Origin: Eleusine coracana subsp. coracana | Taxonomy: Eukaryota > Streptophyta > Magnoliopsida > Poales > Poaceae | Assembly: GCA_032690845.1 (NCBI GenBank) | Contig: CM064426.1 | Span: 61,666,631 to 61,730,630 of the forward strand | Length of the DNA: 64,000 bases | Direction: 5' to 3' | Made by a program: the position numbers and the translations under genes | Notes under the pieces: model-generated | Seen by the model: the letters and a program-made list of their open reading frames with translations, nothing else | Databases searched by the model: none | What the model was told of the DNA's origin: nothing | Part shown: positions 46,477-57,060 of the stretch, piece by piece | Position numbering within the stretch: position 1 is the stretch's first letter | Layout of the letters: the number at the start of each line of letters is the position of its first letter

Positions 46477-46490
46477 ACTGCAATGGTTGC

Positions 46491-46888
46491 ACAACGAAAA
46501 ATCGGAGTTTACGGTGGCTATGAATAGTATGCAGCTTCCCACTGCTTTGCACAGTATGCAGCTTCCCACTGCTTTGCAAATATTAGGGATAGCATTCTGA
46601 TGAGCAACATTTTTTTTGTTGGCATCATGAATATCAACATTGCAAGCAACTTTTTTTTTGTTGGCATGAGGACAATCAACATTGTTAACGTGTCCTCCCC
46701 CCCCTCCCCCGTCCAAGGACACAATCCACCATGTAATCGGTAGCGGCCCAACAAGAAGCCCACTAGGAAGCCCACTAGCTGCCCTCTTCATAACCCAATA
46801 ATTTCCCTTCCTGATACTATAATTAAAGCTGTTCATAAACCTCATATAAATTGCATAAATTCTTTGCTAATGGGAAAAAAAGAATGTA
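46491..46888. other. Short duplicated segment of unknown origin
   Basis: AGTATGCAGCTTCCCACTGC occurs twice in tandem (near 46528 and 46552). The second copy plus CTTTGCAAATATTAGGGATAG resembles 21817-21860 left of the nest. A further internal repeat (TTTTTTTTGTTGGCAT, twice) follows. There is no gene call; a 139-residue minus-strand frame is repeat-derived. Confidence 0.5.
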
Positions 46889-47121
46889 CTACCTTCATCC
46901 CAAAATGTAAGAATTTCTTGACTTTTTGAAATCATGTTTTATTGTTTGTCTTATTTAAGAATTCATAAAAATATTATCTACTTTGTTATAATATGTTTTG
47001 TTATTAGATATATTTTAATTATGACTTCTTTTTTATATATTTAAAACTTTTTTGAATAAGATAAATAGTCAAACTTGGTTTTTGAAGTCAACAAATGTTT
47101 ATATATTGGAGATTGAGGTAG
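46889..47121. mobile_element. Stowaway-type MITE
   Basis: 233 bp flanked by TA (46887-46888, 47122-47123). Termini are CTACCTTCATCCCAAAATG and, inverted, CTACCTCAATCTCC, matching the grass Stowaway consensus (CTCCCTCCGTCCC). The interior is AT-rich with no coding capacity, as expected. Confidence 0.85.
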
Positions 47122-47123
47122 TA

Positions 47124-48051
47124 ATGTTGAGCATATCTTGCCCAAGTGATCACAAATATAGCACTTTAATTCCTCTGAGTTATGAAACATTAAAAACTTG
47201 GCAGTATTTAATTCCATTCTATCTACAATCATGAATGTTGACGAGAAAAGGCCACACAAGGCTAGCACAATTTGGGTCACTGCTTTTACGGAAAAAGGTA
47301 GTACTTAGTTACTGGGTGGCAGAGGTTGATTTGCATAGGCACACATTTAATATCCATCAGGTATTTTCGGCACCCGCTTTAAGACCGATTTTTTCAGGTA
47401 TCATTAATTTATTGTATTAGAGACCTTTTGTAGACTAAAAATGACTATCATGCTCATAGAACTCTTGCAAACATGCATGAAACATAATTCCTTATTACAA
47501 TATTTAATTATGTGTTCTCAACTAATACTAACATCGAATGTTTTGTATGGATATAGAAACATCTATGAACTAATAGAAGAACTTTTTTCAACGGTGATAA
47601 TTTTGCAAGATACCAATTCTTTGTAATTCCCTTTTAGTTAAATATAAAATTATAGTTGTTGGGCCCTTGAAATTATTTAGTAATGCATTGAGTGGTTGCT
47701 ATGTATACCCAGCTGACCTTTGAATGGTAGTTAGCACTGCACAGATCGGCTCACCCTGTAGTAGGGGGAGACCATGCAAGGTAACAAATATTTTGAGTTT
47801 GTTTTTTCATTTTAGTGCATAATAAATAACATTTGACCAGACCTCTATAGGCAAAAAGGGAAATATTATCATCTGCTTTGTAAATTACATCCACCAATTC
47901 AAAGGATGCAATTTACGAAGTAGACGACCTAGATGGATGTAATTTATGAAGTAGATGATATTTTAAGCTATATTACCTGTACTCTGTATATAGGAGTAAT
48001 TACTTTCCAAGATATCAAGTTATCCCCCATTTCGTCTAGGCCCTCATCCTC
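47124..48051. other. Upstream region of the MADS gene
   Basis: AT-rich intergenic DNA. A repeated phrase, (C)AATTTA(C/T)GAAGTAGA(C/T)GA, occurs near 47907 and 47940. No gene or further mobile element was recognised. Confidence 0.5.
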
Positions 48052-48059
48052 TATATAAA
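48052..48059 (+). promoter_or_regulatory. TATA box of the MADS-box gene
   Basis: TATATAAA 81 bp before the ATG, followed by a pyrimidine-rich leader (CATTCCTCTCCTTTCTCC), typical of a plant core promoter. Confidence 0.7.
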
Positions 48060-48132
48060 CAATATCATTCCTCTCCTTTCTCCTCACCTAAGAAACCATA
48101 GGTTTTCACTAGTTACGATAAGGCACTAGGCC

Positions 48133-48864
48133 ATGGATGGCAAAAAAGTGAATCTCCAGTGGATTGCCCATGACTCCACCCGTCGATCAACCTTGAAGAA
48201 GCGAAGCAATGCCCTCATGAAGAAGGCGAGCAAGCTGGCCACGCTTTGTGGAGCCAAGGTCTCTGTGGTGGTGTATGGAGAGGAGGATGCCATGCCATTG
48301 GTCTATCCCTCGGTTCCTGAGGCTAGGCAGCTCCTCAGTAGATTCAAAGCCATGCCAGACGACCTAGAAAATTTGAAGAAAGTATTGAATCAAGAGGAGT
48401 ACCTCCGTGCACGTATCTCTAAGCTGCAAGAGCAAAAAAGAAAGATGGACCAAAAGAAACATGAGCATGAAACTTCCCAACTCCTCGTTGCTGCCATGGC
48501 GGGCCATGGCTCAAGCCTTCCTAGCCTCACCATTGAAGAGCTTACAAGCCTCAATGGGATGGTGGAGAAGAGGATAAGGAATGCCAAAGCACACTTTGAG
48601 CAGATCATGAGACAGAGAAATATCCAGGAGCCACTGGTTGGTCCACAAGAGAAGCCAAAATTGTCGTCTCAACTTCAGGCTCCCTACCCCTCTATGAAGA
48701 TGCAAACCCAGGCTCCCGTAGAAGAACTCCAGCCTTTGGTGCAAGACTTGTTTGCAGACCTTGCTTGGACCGGAGGGAAGCTCAATCCTTGTGAGACTAG
48801 CAATACTAATGGCGGTGGAGGACCTAGTAGTAGTGGGGTGACAAAATGCACCATTACAATATAG
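48133..48864 (+). CDS. Type I (M-gamma) MADS-box transcription factor
   Basis: Intact, intronless 243-residue protein, as usual for type I MADS genes. Residues 1-60 are the DNA-binding MADS domain in its M-gamma form: KKVNLQWIAHDSTRRSTLKK, then RSNALMKKASKLATLCGAKV and SVVVYG. The next part (LLSRFKAMPDDLENLKKVLN, EEYLRARISKLQEQKRKMDQ) is a coiled-coil-like region conserved in the AGL80/PHERES-like group, followed by SLTIEELTSLNGMVEKRI. The C-terminus is Q/P-rich and variable. Family members act as nuclear dimers, mostly in female gametophyte and endosperm; this role is inferred, not shown. Start supported by TATA and domain position. Flanked by transposons but with no sign of decay. Confidence 0.93.
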   Translation: MDGKKVNLQWIAHDSTRRSTLKKRSNALMKKASKLATLCGAKVSVVVYGEEDAMPLVYPSVPEARQLLSRFKAMPDDLENLKKVLNQEEYLRARISKLQEQKRKMDQKKHEHETSQLLVAAMAGHGSSLPSLTIEELTSLNGMVEKRIRNAKAHFEQIMRQRNIQEPLVGPQEKPKLSSQLQAPYPSMKMQTQAPVEELQPLVQDLFADLAWTGGKLNPCETSNTNGGGGPSSSGVTKCTITI

Positions 48865-49973
48865 AGGGCTTGGAGCTTCCATGTTAATGGGATACTCTCG
48901 TTGTCATGGAGTAAGGAGTTTTTTCAACTATAGGCATGCATGCATGAAAGCTTGGTTTGATTCATATCCTTGTATTAGTCTCTTAGCATCTAAATATTTT
49001 ATCATTAGGAGTCTTGTATTAGAGTCAACAGAGTCTTCAGTTTTCTCCTCCATCTGAGCAGATCTATTAAAGTTTTCATTCATCTATTTGTCATAAAAAT
49101 ATGGATGTCATGTGTTAGTGATGTGGTTTTTTGAATCATTTGTTAAATTCTTATTATGTATGATTATGTCCCTTAGGTTCTCAAGATCAAATTGATGTCT
49201 CCATGTTATATTTTTTGTTTTGTCAGCTTGTAACCTTTGACTAGTACAAAATGTTTCTACCATGGCGCACAGTTGTCAGCCTAGTTTATTATACCTTCTC
49301 TATAGAAGTATTTGGATCTTATTCAGCTTAAACAACCACTATTATGCTAACAATTAACCTCATTTCTAGATACATTGTATTTACTGGTGTATGATTCATG
49401 ATAGCAAGCTTGTAGGAGTAATTGGAGGATCAGCATTGGAGCACACAAACTCAGCAAGAGCAAAGCATAGAGGCTAAGAATGAGATGAGTCAAAACATGC
49501 GCTGATTGGAATGATGCTCTATCAATAAACGCAAAAGGAAAAGAAGACCAATTAGACCACTTAAGGCCTCAGGAGATGTGAATCCAAGGTATAGAATTGG
49601 CACGATAGAGGATATAAAAAGGGAAAAAGATTATTCCGAGAAGGGACATTCATCAACCATCATATCTATTCCACCAACACACATATAAGAGAAACTAGGT
49701 CAAGTGAATCTCATCGATCATCCTTCAGAGGATGTCGACATCAACCAGAGGCCATACCTCGGCAAGATATTGAATCAGTTGCTAGAATGTGGATTCCCTC
49801 TCTATTTTATGTTGATCAATGCTCCACAACATGAGGGACTAGTTCCCTTATTCTCTTCCTAATAAAGGGGATCCTATATAATTCTCGCAACTTGAACTCT
49901 TGTCTCATTTGGAATTTGGGTCTCTACAATGTTTACTTGGTTTTGTAACCTTGAGCTGATCAACTCCATCTTT
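48865..49973. other. 3' flank of the MADS gene
   Basis: AT-rich intergenic DNA without a recognisable gene. A TATA-like GGATATAAAAAGGG near 49611 suggests an old LTR or promoter remnant, but no partner structure was found. Confidence 0.45.
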
Positions 49974-50210
49974 CACTAGTAGAAATGTGCAAAACAATGA
50001 CATTTTGCTAATGATGTTCTAAAAATGTGTTATAGAAGATGACCCTACTATGATGAAAATTAGTGGACCGTCATGGTAGAAAAGTGACAAATTTTCTGTG
50101 ACAAAATTTAATACGAAGTCTGAAATGGCGTCATAGAAGAGAAAACTAAGAACATCAAAGGATACTAGCCCATCCAACCCATAGATTTTTGATAGTTTTG
50201 ATTCGTCATA
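49974..50210 (+). mobile_element. Possible CACTA-type terminal fragment
   Basis: CACTAGTAGAAATGTGC at 49974 resembles the terminal inverted repeat of small grass CACTA elements, and the following DNA has the recurrent GTCATAGAAGA/TTTCTGTGACAAA phrases seen in such elements. No matching opposite terminus or 3-bp duplication was identified. Confidence 0.35.
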
Positions 50211-50456
50211 GAACTGCACTAGCTGACACATGTGTCATATGTGTGTCCAACATTCCAACATGGCATGAAATGTATCTACTGGGTCCACATGTATGCTCTA
50301 TCGATCCACCCGGGGCAACATTTTAGTGCCCTCAATCCAACGTGACATCAGGTCTGCCAGGCCCACATGTAAGTACTATTGGTCCATCGTTGCACTGGAT
50401 CCACATATCAACACTCCATTTTTTATAGTTGAGGGTCGGTCTACGGGGTCTACATG

Positions 50457-50660
50457 TGTTGACATTTCTTATTGTCACACAAGAAATATTACTATCCCCG
50501 GCAACGGTGACAGAAATGCTTGTTGATATTTCTTAATGTTGCACCAGAAATATTACTATCCCCGGCACGATGCCAGAAATGTCTGTCGACACTTGCTAAC
50601 AATTGCTAAGTTAAACAAATACAATCATCCCTGCTAGTAGTGCCAGACATAATTGTAAAG
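50457..50660 (+). repeat. 64-bp tandem repeats with primer-site-like cores
   Basis: Two copies (from about 50457 and 50521) of a unit with a hairpin ATTTCTT...AAGAAAT, a TATCCCCGGCAACGGTG-like core and CAGAAATG. A weaker third core lies at 50624-50650. On the minus strand the core reads CACCGTTGCCGGGGATA, similar to the primer-binding region of Tat/Athila elements. Origin uncertain. Confidence 0.6.
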
Positions 50661-50685
50661 TTGAACTTCAGTGTCATAATAGCGT

Positions 50686-52026
50686 TGACACGAAAATCAC
50701 ACCCATGACCTGAGACATTTGCTTAACTCTAGTGCGGACTCAACACAAAGAAACCGGGGCGTGCCAGTCGATTTTACCTGCGAACTGATAAAGAGACAAA
50801 TAGTTAAATTCCATGGGTCACCGGGCTAGGACAGACCGATGAATAAAGCCGATAGTCACTGTTAGTCAAAACCAGCCGATGGCTATGAATAGCAGATAAT
50901 ATTTAAAATAAACTAATCGGCTGATTTATGTCGGCTTATCGGCAATTCAATAAATGAATATTAAATATTATATAAATAATGCCAAGAAGAATTAAGTTGA
51001 AAGAGCAGAGTCGATAGATTTATAATAAACACGTTGGACTTGTTCTGTTTATACCCAAAAAGTTGATAGGTCAAAGTCAATAAAAGTACATTATGCATGT
51101 AAAGACTCTCCCTGTCGATAGTGTTAAGTCGATAGATCTGGTAGCTAGTATTGCAAATATGCCTCACAATCACAGATCTAGTCTTATCCAATAAAGGGGG
51201 CAATCGACTTCTATAAATGCGATGATAAGCAACTAAGATGTTGAGAAGTCAATTGAACCATGGTAACCTATCGGCTAAACGCCCTGATAGAACCCTATCG
51301 ACTCTATCCACGACAAGTTCGTATCCTATCCTATCGACTCTGCAAGATATTGAAATCGATTGCAGCCTCACTGGCTCGAGCAGATCAAACTTAATCGAGA
51401 CAGTGCCCAAACAAAGTAGATAGAATTAAATACGATCCAATTATAGGTAAAAATGATAAAATGACTCGAATAATAGATCTATATTAAACTTATAAAATCT
51501 CCTAAAAGTCACAATAGATCGGACCTTACCGAGACAGTATCACAACTCAAAATTGATAGTATAAATGCAATTAAGATCTAATTACCGGATAACTAGCAAT
51601 TCAATTACAACTAGGATATCAAATCAATGAGAAAGTATTAGTTGAAGTCAATAGAATTACCGAGGGTGACTAATCCAAGTCACTCCAAGATCAAAGTCGA
51701 TGCAGCCCGCACGAGACAAGGATGTCGTCGAGAAAAGGTTTGGCGATGTGTCGAATTGTATTGAACGAAAGTGTTGTTGTTTCACGTACAAGCCCTATTG
51801 TATATTTATAGCCTGGTGCAAGGGGTTTTGAGCCAACTAGGTCAGGACTCCTAAATGAACCATCCTAATTTATTTCTAAACAAAATCTAAACTAAAAAGA
51901 GAAAGAGATAAAATAACCATATCAGGCCCACTTTATTTCTTTCGACCGTTGAGCTTCGCTAACTTTAGCCAATTTCAACTTCCCGCCTCTGACCAATGGG
52001 ACCGGTCCAAATTACGGTGCCACACA
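50686..52026 (-). repeat. 3' LTR of the Ogre/Tat-type element
   Basis: On the minus strand it starts TGTGTGGCACCG directly after a purine run (GACTCGGGGGACA, 52027-52039) and ends near GATTTTCGTGTCA. A minus-strand TATA (TATAAATA, 51803-51810) lies about 216 bp inside, defining U3. The sequence is rich in TCGGC/TCGAT phrases. It is called from tract, TATA and position only, since the 5' LTR is not in view. Confidence 0.65.
51803..51810 (-). promoter_or_regulatory. LTR TATA box
   Basis: TATAAATA on the minus strand, followed on that strand by a leader containing CAATAGGGCTTGTACG. It supports the orientation of this LTR. Confidence 0.55.
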
Positions 52027-52277
52027 TGTCCCCCGAGTCTGGGGTATGAAATCTTCATGCATTGGATTTTATCTCCCCATTTACTGTGCACCTTTACCGC
52101 AACTTACCAATGTCCCATCCTTGTAAATGCATCTTCTTTCTTCTTTCATTTTCACCCGAGCTCGAGGCTTTTCACCTTCTTCTTTCTCCTATGTTTTGCT
52201 AGTGCACCCCTTTTGTCTCAGGAAACCCCGGACTCAAGCACCAACGAGCGCCGACGGCTTCACTTTCCCTTCTGCTA

Positions 52278-55240
52278 ATGGCATCCCCTAAGAGTGTCCC
52301 TGAGGTAACCTTCTCTTCTGCTTCCTTCTGCTTTTAGGTCTCATTTTCAAATTCAACTTGCTATATATGTTCTTGGTTGCTGTTCATAGACTCATACTTA
52401 CTGTAGCTATTTTATGAACTATCAGTAATCTCTTGCATCTTCCTCTCATGCCACATTGATTTCGGCTTGTTTCTACTTTTCCTTTTTTTGTACTAATAGC
52501 TTCATCTTTCACTCGTACTAGGAACTCAAGAACCAGATCTGCATCTCCTCTGGTGTTGATCAGAACCATTTTTACCTAGGCCCCTGCAAAGATTTTCATC
52601 CTCCGGAACTCATTAACTATGAAACCAACCGGATTCCTCTCAAATCAACCCTAGCCACCCCCGAACCCTGGAAAAGTATAATCAGATCACGGCCATCATC
52701 AATTCCGGACTGGAGAAATTTTACTACTACTCGTGCTGCCACTCTTCTAGATGCCAAAATCAACATGGCACTACCACTTTCACTGGTTGATATGGCTAAG
52801 AATGAACCAGTACCAGCAGCAGCCTCCTACTTTCGGTCCGATGCTTTGAATGCCTTCTTATTCAACCAAGGTCCTATGGCACCCTCCCTTATGGATGTGA
52901 TGATGCTAATTAGTTTGAATGTCGACCAGTATTACGATCCTGATGTGGACAAGGGTTCCCGATCTTCCGAAAGGTTCTTGGTAAGTTGATTTGGTCGGAG
53001 GCGACACACAAATCGATCCGGCTTCAGAACAGCACGTTCTAAACCCCGCAATCGCAGCATGACGTCTCCTCTGGTTATCAACCGTCCAAAAGACGATTGA
53101 CCTCGCCGAGAAGGCTAATCCCTGCCTGTGAATCAAGAACACAAGCAAGAACAACGAAGAATGCAACACAATTGCAGATGTATGATTAAAGTCTCGAAGT
53201 TGGGGTCTCACAAACCGATGAACGGCGAAACTGTTTATGAACAGAATTGATCTAAGCAAAACCCGAACCCTAATGGTGCGGCGGTGGCTGTATATAAAGA
53301 CCCTAGGGTCGTGCAAGACCCTCTGGACGCGCCCCGAATTGGGCTCAACTAGATACAAGGCCCAAAGACAAAAAATAAGCGACGCAGCACCGACACAGAT
53401 TCTGGACTCTCTCTTGTTTTGACGATTCCCGATGACTCCGGATGAATTTTGACATGAGGCCGGCGGCATTGGAAAGGTCTTCTCCTTATCTTTCCGTGCA
53501 TATGTAGAACATCCAAATCCGAGTCCGTATGCGTCCTGGGCGACCGTTTTAGTACAGACTGGTCCTGGGCCCCGAAACAGACTCGAAGTCGGTTTTTATT
53601 GGGCCTCCACTTTGGCTTCCAAGCCCTTGCTGGCCCTCCACGTTTCCAAATCCTTCTCCCATCATCTTCTGGTCCTCTCCATGGTTTCTAATCATAAAAT
53701 AATCATTAGGTAGCAAACCATTCTCAAAAGTAACATATAGCGAAGAACGTAGGAACGAGCTCACCTCTAAATTTAGTTGTCATGCACGAGCTCTAGTCAT
53801 TGGATCTTGCAAGTCCAGATTTGGAGGAGTGTTGTGTGTATCCATAGGAGTGATGTCCTCATCAGATCCCTTCCTCATCAAAAACAACCATAAACAACGC
53901 AAATTTGACACCAAGGGGTCAAACAGCTGGCCCAATTATATCACCACCCACCAGAAGACCGGATCAATCTCCAACCAAGAACTATCCGCATTCTTAAATC
54001 TTTGGCTTGAACATTTCGTCTTCTGTGGCTCATCCTACATACCCACCACCAACTTCTTGGGCATAGTTGATATTTTGGCCAATGGTAACAAATTCCCCCC
54101 TGGGTAGGTTTCTCTTGGACTCTGTATACCATCTCTTACACCGCGCTGCCGTCAACCTCCAGGCCAACCAAACCATTCAAGCAGGGGGGCCCATGGTGGT
54201 TCATATATTTGTGGCTAAATGTATACTATTCTCAGGCCATGGAGTTGGACCCCTTTTCAAAAAACTCATTCCCATCGACAATTGCGACAGAAGGTGCGGA
54301 AATCCCAATACATCATTGCACATCACCGGGCGAGGCTGCCATGATAATTCCCGGATGCCCGATGTATAAGGAAGACTTCAACATTTATTTCACCCTCTTC
54401 TACAACGGCGTCCAAGTGAAAAATGGATATGGTTCCCTTATGTAGATATGGAGTTTGAGAATCCTTCCATATTTCGCCCAGACAATCCTCTGCAAGACAG
54501 GGAATCAACCCTCATCTTTGACGCCTGCATCAAACCTGGCATTTTTCCCATCGACTTCCATGGTGGACAGCTCAGAACTCGTTCATACAAGTTTTATAAC
54601 CTTGCAACAATTTCCTGTCAACTCGGCTTTGGCTGGTTCCCCGTCCGTTCGTTCTTTTTTGGTCATCTCCGGGCTAGACAAGCACTCAAGAGTCCTCTTG
54701 AACAGAAGAAGATCTATGATGTGGCATCAAAAATTCCGATAGGCAATTTTACCGATATTCAACTACTGCCCTCTATCTCTGTATTTTTCAAGTCCTGGTG
54801 GAAAGAATGGAAAAAACACCTTTTTTGCAATCAGCTGACCAACCATCTTGTCGACATTGTGGACACAGCAAGCATCTTTCATTTCATATCAACCTGACTT
54901 ATACTTTCATCGACTTTCATAACTAACCTCTTCTTGACATAGGACCCGGCCATAATTCCTCCAACAGTGAGTAACAGGGAAACTGATCGTATATCGCCGA
55001 ATGGCCAACAACCCCAACATCGGTTGTGATGCTTCGACTCCTGCTCAACTTATCAGCGGCCGAGGCTTGATGAAGACAACTCGCAAGGCTGTGTGGAAGC
55101 AGCCAGCAAAGAGGAAAGCCGTCACTAAAGCCCATTCGACTTCAGCAGCCGAACAACAGAAGCGTGCTAGGATCGCAACCCCTTCATTAGTTCTACCAAC
55201 TTCAACGGATACTACATCGACAACTTAGGCAACAATTCCT
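52278..55240 (+). pseudogene. Plant mobile domain (PMD) gene, antisense passenger
   Basis: Exon 1 is 52278-52304 (MASPKSVPE), followed by a GT...AG intron (52305-52521) of matching phase. Exon 2 is open from 52522 and contains FYLGPCKDF, a PDW-R segment, and the PMD signature regions PSLMDVMMLISLNV and SAFLNLWLEHFVFCG. It is interrupted by a 924-bp solo LTR at 52941. Further on, SVYHLLHRAAVNLQ, MWLNVYY and FYNLATISCQLGFGW lie in three frames because of shifts near 54095 (C run), 54190 (G run) and 54440. A basic NLS-like tail (KRKAVTKAHSTSAAEQQKRAR) is near 55100. PMD is a transposon-associated domain also present in some host silencing factors. The role here is unknown. Confidence 0.75.
52941..53864 (-). 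mobile_element. Solo LTR of the CRM-like chromovirus in the PMD exon
   Basis: 924 bp flanked by GATCC (52936-52940, 53865-53869). It is an inverted homologue of 19001-19922, including the pol tail encoded inside the LTR (NGLLPNDY, then RNHGEDQ on the minus strand). Ends TGATGTGGAC and GTCCTCATCA form a 10-bp inverted repeat with one mismatch. The host reading frame lines up on both sides. Confidence 0.92.
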
Positions 55241-56325
55241 TTAAGGAAAAAAATTCCCTGTAGTTTTATCATCTCAAATCTTTTCTTTATTTGACTAGAT
55301 CGCTCCATCGAATTCGTCCATCATTCAAGAAGTAGCCCAAGAAGTCGTTGCTAATCTTGCCCAAGCTGCACAGGTAATAACCTTATATCTATATTGTCTT
55401 CGTCAACTCTCAACTTAATGAGTCTTTTGTCTTTCAGACATTGCCATTGACTTCCACAGGCAAGTTGAGTTCTACCTATTTGATTTCTCATATGTGTTGC
55501 GAGATATTATATTTGAGATCCCAGGCTTTTATCACGGGCAAGTTGAGTTCTATCTCAAACATATGCACGGCTTCATCCTCCACACAGCTGACAGCGTACA
55601 TCAGGTACAGCTATACGGGCAAACCGGCCAGTATACCCTCGTATTCATAATATGTATTCTTGGTGAGATTTATCGACACAATGACATGTGGACCCGCACC
55701 AAAGAAACTTACGTGGTCCTGCTTAAGGAGACTTACATTATATATTTCAGAAAAGAATTCTTGATTTGATAAGAGAGCACAGAGTCAAACTTTGCATATG
55801 TTCTGAACGTTAAGAAAACTATCAGGAATAAATGGACCCTCACGTCATATTGTGCTTAAGAAAACTTCATGCATGTAAACTCCAGACAGCTCGCAAGTCT
55901 TCTAGCATATATTAGAGACTTTATATATTTGTTTACTCATATGACTTTGGTGCATAAAAATCTATTAAACAAATGCCCCCCGCCGAGTTGAGTTTATGCG
56001 CAAAGCTGCATAGATTCAACTTGGGGAAAATATAGACGGAGGTATGGCTTGCCTACCAATTTGGCAACATGGCAATAACCACAGCAATATGAACTTGTTA
56101 TATTGCTCATCGAGATTATTACTGCTCAATCATGCAAAGCCATCGTATGCTCATGAAAGCCAAAAAAAATTTTGTTCTTTTTTTTGTGATTAGCAATTAG
56201 TGGCCACAGCAAAATATCGGCCTTTTTTTTTTTAAATTCCAGAGGTAAAACCTCGTGCTTCTCAGAAATATTTCTAGTAGCCATATGATGAGTTTTAGCA
56301 GTACTAGCCTGGCTAGCTAAAATAT
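55241..56325. other. Distal PMD-gene segment and 3' region
   Basis: It may hold further exons of the antisense gene (IIQEVAQEVVANLAQAAQ before a GT at 55375, then an AG-flanked segment at 55440 with a duplicated GCAAGTTGAGTTCTA phrase). Beyond 55770 it is non-coding, with a perfect hairpin AGCAATAT...ATATTGCT (56083-56107). Confidence 0.45.
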
Positions 56326-56645
56326 GGGAGATTGTAGCGAAAAAACATGCCACAATCTCGATAAATTCTAACTGGTACAAGTAGTAGCTGGTACTTACAT
56401 GAAACAGGGGATGTCGTAGCGTAAGAACATGCTGCGACTCAATAATAGTGATAAGCTCAAACCGGTACTTGCATGCATGACCAGCAAAAACACGGGATGC
56501 TGTGGCGTAAGACCATGCAACATATCCCAATAATTTGTATGTATGTTGTAATATGATGATAGGTTTTAGCCAACACTAGCATGATTAGCTAAACAAACTC
56601 AATAAGGATTGCTGTTGCGTAAGACCATGCCACAGCTCTCCGATA
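56326..56645 (+). repeat. Four tandem hairpins with a constant 10-nt loop
   Basis: Cores: 56328-56359, 56413-56438, 56494-56528 and 56611-56636 (spacing 84-114 bp). Each has the form stem-x-GC-GTAAGA(A/C)CAT-GC-x-stem (loop GAAAAAACAT in the first). Stems differ (GAGATTGT, GTCGTAGC, GGGAT..TGT, GCTGT) but remain complementary to their own partner arm. Confidence 0.8.
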
Positions 56646-56736
56646 ATCAATTGCAAAGTTTAGGGACTATATAATAGGAAATAGCGAATATCCATGCCAT
56701 AACCTTTAAATAGATCCATATTAAAAATAATATTTA

Positions 56737-57060
56737 GTTTCATTGCCACTAAGTACATTAGTATAGGCAAATGAAAATACTTCATCAAGATAGATGCAAC
56801 CATATATTTGGTGCTAACCATCAATGTTGTGTTAGGTTAATCTTGTTCAGTGAGTTTCATTATGACTAAATACATTAGTGCCAGCCAATGAGAACTCTTC
56901 CTAAAAATAGATGCGACCATGTGGTGATGTCCCATCAATCTTTTCTTAAGATAATCTTGTTGAGTGAGTTTCATTGCGACTAGATATAGTAGTGCCAGCC
57001 AATGAGAACTTCTCGTGAAGATAGATGCGACCATATAACAGCGATGGTGCCAGCCATCGT
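56737..57060 (+). repeat. Three-copy 114-117-bp tandem repeat
   Basis: Units start with GTTTCATT(G/A)(C/T)GACTA at 56737, 56854 and 56968 and contain GCCAATGAGAACT and AGATAGATGCGACCAT. The units have diverged. This lies in the 3' untranslated region of the Ogre/Tat-type element. Confidence 0.85.

Larger units (their letters stand above)
21914..46490 (+). mobile_element. Bianca-like Copia element, split by nested insertions
   Basis: Outermost element of the nest. Its 5' LTR is 21914-22010 joined to 45084-45231 (about 245 bp once the Tat insertion is removed), beginning TGTTGTATAATGC and ending AACTAAACA. It is followed by TATTATCAGCAC as a likely primer-binding site (45232 onward) and then decayed pol up to about 46490. 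The LTR is split at GTAAG, duplicated on both sides of the Gypsy element. No 3' LTR was found; the 3' part is truncated or decayed. Confidence 0.65.

Noticed and set aside
46426..46845. 139-residue minus-strand ORF with repeated ANKKKVA-like words
   Set aside because: The repeated words come from short DNA repeats, and it runs antisense into the Copia integrase.
48390..48882. Minus-strand ORFs over the MADS gene
   Set aside because: Shadow frames of the intact plus-strand gene.
50629..50643. CTGCTAGTAGTG as the opposite terminus of a CACTA element starting at 49974
   Set aside because: No matching 3-bp duplication, and the segment reads better as a third, weaker copy of the neighbouring 64-bp repeat core.
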